The notes under the pieces: generated by a model | Databases searched by the model: none | What the model saw: the letters and a program-made list of their open reading frames with translations, nothing else | What the model was told of the DNA's origin: nothing | Position numbers and translations under genes: made by a program | Shown: positions 5,375 through 6,180 of the stretch, piece by piece | Layout: the number at the start of each line of letters is the position of its first letter | Numbering within the stretch: position 1 is the first letter of the stretch | DNA from: Anaerolinea sp. | GTDB lineage: Bacteria; Chloroflexota; Anaerolineae; Anaerolineales; Anaerolineaceae | Reading direction: 5' to 3' | DNA: 6,180 nt | NCBI GenBank assembly: GCA_013824385.1 | Contig: PNNU01000217.1 | Coordinates: forward strand, 1-6,180

Positions 5375-6124
5375 TTATTCTCGCTCTCTGATTCTCAACC
5401 ATAATTTCATAAGAGAACAAAGCGGCTTCAGGAATAAAACCCTGACGAGAGATCTGCGGGCAACGCTTACTGAGATGAAGTCTGCAATTGGTGGCGAGAA
5501 GTTGTAGTATAGGGCTACAAGTTGACGGGTTGTAGCATGCTTTTGCAGAACCAAATCTCGGAAGCGTCTGAAGAGAACTACGTCTGGTGCCAACTGATCT
5601 CCGTAAGCTGCGGTTGCAATGAAGCAGCCGCTTTTTGCCTTTACCTGTTCGGAAGGAGTTGGGGCTGGTACCTCAATGTAGTAGTCTGGTGGATAACCTT
5701 TGTAGAGACGAAAATCCTCGCACACACCGCTCTTATTATTCCATTTCCCAGAGAAGTACTTACTCTCGGCTCCAAATTTGAAAGTTAAGCGTTTGCCGAT
5801 TTTGATGAACTCTTCTTGAAACGGTGCCATCTCAGTTTTGGTCTCTTGGTCGGTGATGAAGTAGTAGTACAGGTGTTTCGCAAAGCCATAGTTTGCCCAC
5901 GATTCGTTGAATTCCTCTTGAGATATGTATCGCTTAGGGTCGGGGTCATTTATGAGACCTTTTATGCAAGCAAAACCAAGGTTCCCATGTACCATCATGC
6001 GCTCTTTGATGGAAAGATTAGGTCGGTGGAGGAGTTTCTTGAGCAGGCTTACACATTCGTCAAATTTTCCCTCTTTGGAAAGTTCGTAGGACTTGTTGAA
6101 TTCTTCCTCGAATAGTGGATCCAT
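5375..6124 (-). CDS. TPR-like protein with a CFI-box C-terminal domain
   Basis: The protein has 249 residues. Residues 5-60 look like one or two TPR-type helical hairpins ('SYELSKEGKFDECVSLLKKL', 'VHGNLGFACIKGL'). The middle is unrecognised and ends in a Pro-rich linker (VPAPTPSEQ). The C-terminal part carries the hallmark 'GCFIATAAYGDQLAPDVVL' with Cys167, then FRRFRD (185-190) and YYNFSPPIADFIS (206-218). These belong to the CFI-box C-terminal domain, which occurs at the end of many bacterial proteins and whose biochemical role is not known to me. Two hydrophobic stretches follow (about 212-221 and 227-243), followed by a basic end (RIRERE). GAAAGGAG gives a good ribosome binding site 8 bases before the ATG at 6124, and the start is 36 bases inside the cassette. 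It is the first gene of a tight three-gene unit. Confidence 0.8.
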   Translation of the reverse strand: MDPLFEEEFNKSYELSKEGKFDECVSLLKKLLHRPNLSIKERMMVHGNLGFACIKGLINDPDPKRYISQEEFNESWANYGFAKHLYYYFITDQETKTEMAPFQEEFIKIGKRLTFKFGAESKYFSGKWNNKSGVCEDFRLYKGYPPDYYIEVPAPTPSEQVKAKSGCFIATAAYGDQLAPDVVLFRRFRDLVLQKHATTRQLVALYYNFSPPIADFISVSVARRSLVRVLFLKPLCSLMKLWLRIRERE

Positions 6125-6153
6125 TTATGTTCTCCTTTCAGTTGGGCAATGGC

Positions 6154-6180
6154 ATATAACTAGTGGATTAACGAACTTCG
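6154..6180 (-). repeat. Partial attC-like site 4 at the right edge
   Basis: The R' core GTTATAT (minus strand, 6154-6160) starts cassette A. Beyond it only one arm, TAGTGGATTAACGAACTTCG (6161-6180 on the plus strand), is inside the window, so its partner cannot be tested. On the minus strand the core is preceded by CTA, whereas sites 1-3 have ACG before TT. This arm therefore belongs to a different site subtype. Confidence 0.5.

Larger units (their letters stand above)
4204..6159 (-). mobile_element. Gene cassette A (three-gene cassette)
   Basis: The unit runs from TTATATGCC (6159 downward) to the G of R' at 4204 and ends in attC-like site 3. Its two ends form a 21-base inverted repeat with a single mismatch, at 4328-4348 and 6140-6160. 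Both read GTTATATGCCrTTGCCC followed by AACT inward. The repeat runs almost into the ribosome binding site of the first gene. Three genes with gaps of 3 and 16 bases fill the cassette. At 1956 bp it is large; most integron cassettes carry one gene. Confidence 0.68.

Overview
The window looks like part of the accessory genome of a low-to-moderate-GC Gram-negative bacterium. It encodes Sec signal peptides, candidate lipoproteins, tetratricopeptide (TPR) proteins and a CFI-box C-terminal domain. It also holds a palindromic dispersed repeat containing a CACCCTGAA/TTCAGGGT hairpin, a type I associate with Ignavibacteria/Chlorobi-like and other FCB-group genomes. The taxonomic guess is weak. No rRNA, tRNA, CRISPR array or integrase gene is visible.

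Layout. From 1 to about 860 there are plus-strand items: a candidate lipoprotein gene (125-472), a 147-bp palindromic repeat (478-624) and a 43-codon single-TM protein gene (662-793). From 863 to 6180 every credible gene lies on the minus strand. Three complete integron attC-like palindromes (2789-2930, 3517-3643, 4198-4334) and one partial one running off the right edge (6154-6180) divide this part into cassettes. Read on the minus strand, right to left, cassette A (4204-6159) carries three genes: a TPR/CFI-box protein, a zinc-ribbon/TPR protein and a 49-residue protein with DnaJ-type CxxCxGxG zinc motifs. Cassette B (3523-4203) carries a four-TM protein. Cassette C (2795-3522) carries an exported NTF2/SnoaL-like protein. 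A last unit, D, starts at 2794 and carries a VWA-domain lipoprotein followed 14 bp later by a membrane protein whose C-terminal half is an MFS/UMF1 tail. No attC follows D in the window, so it is either the degenerate end of the array or the flanking chromosome.

Strongest structural signal. Each of the three complete cassettes begins and ends with its own long inverted repeat (18/18, 20/21 and about 20/24 matches), different from cassette to cassette and abutting the GTT/AAC cores. This is what is expected if a circular cassette rebuilds a fully paired R''/R' site with crossover at G|TT, but the complementarity reaches well past the usual 7-bp core. The palindromes keep fixed positions, such as TCGT-N9-TGTTA on the plus strand and an unpaired GAGyGA block, while their paired arms change in a compensatory way.

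Functionally the array looks like an ordinary set of unrelated cargo genes. The exception is cassette A, whose three tightly packed genes all encode proteins with Cys motifs and may act together.
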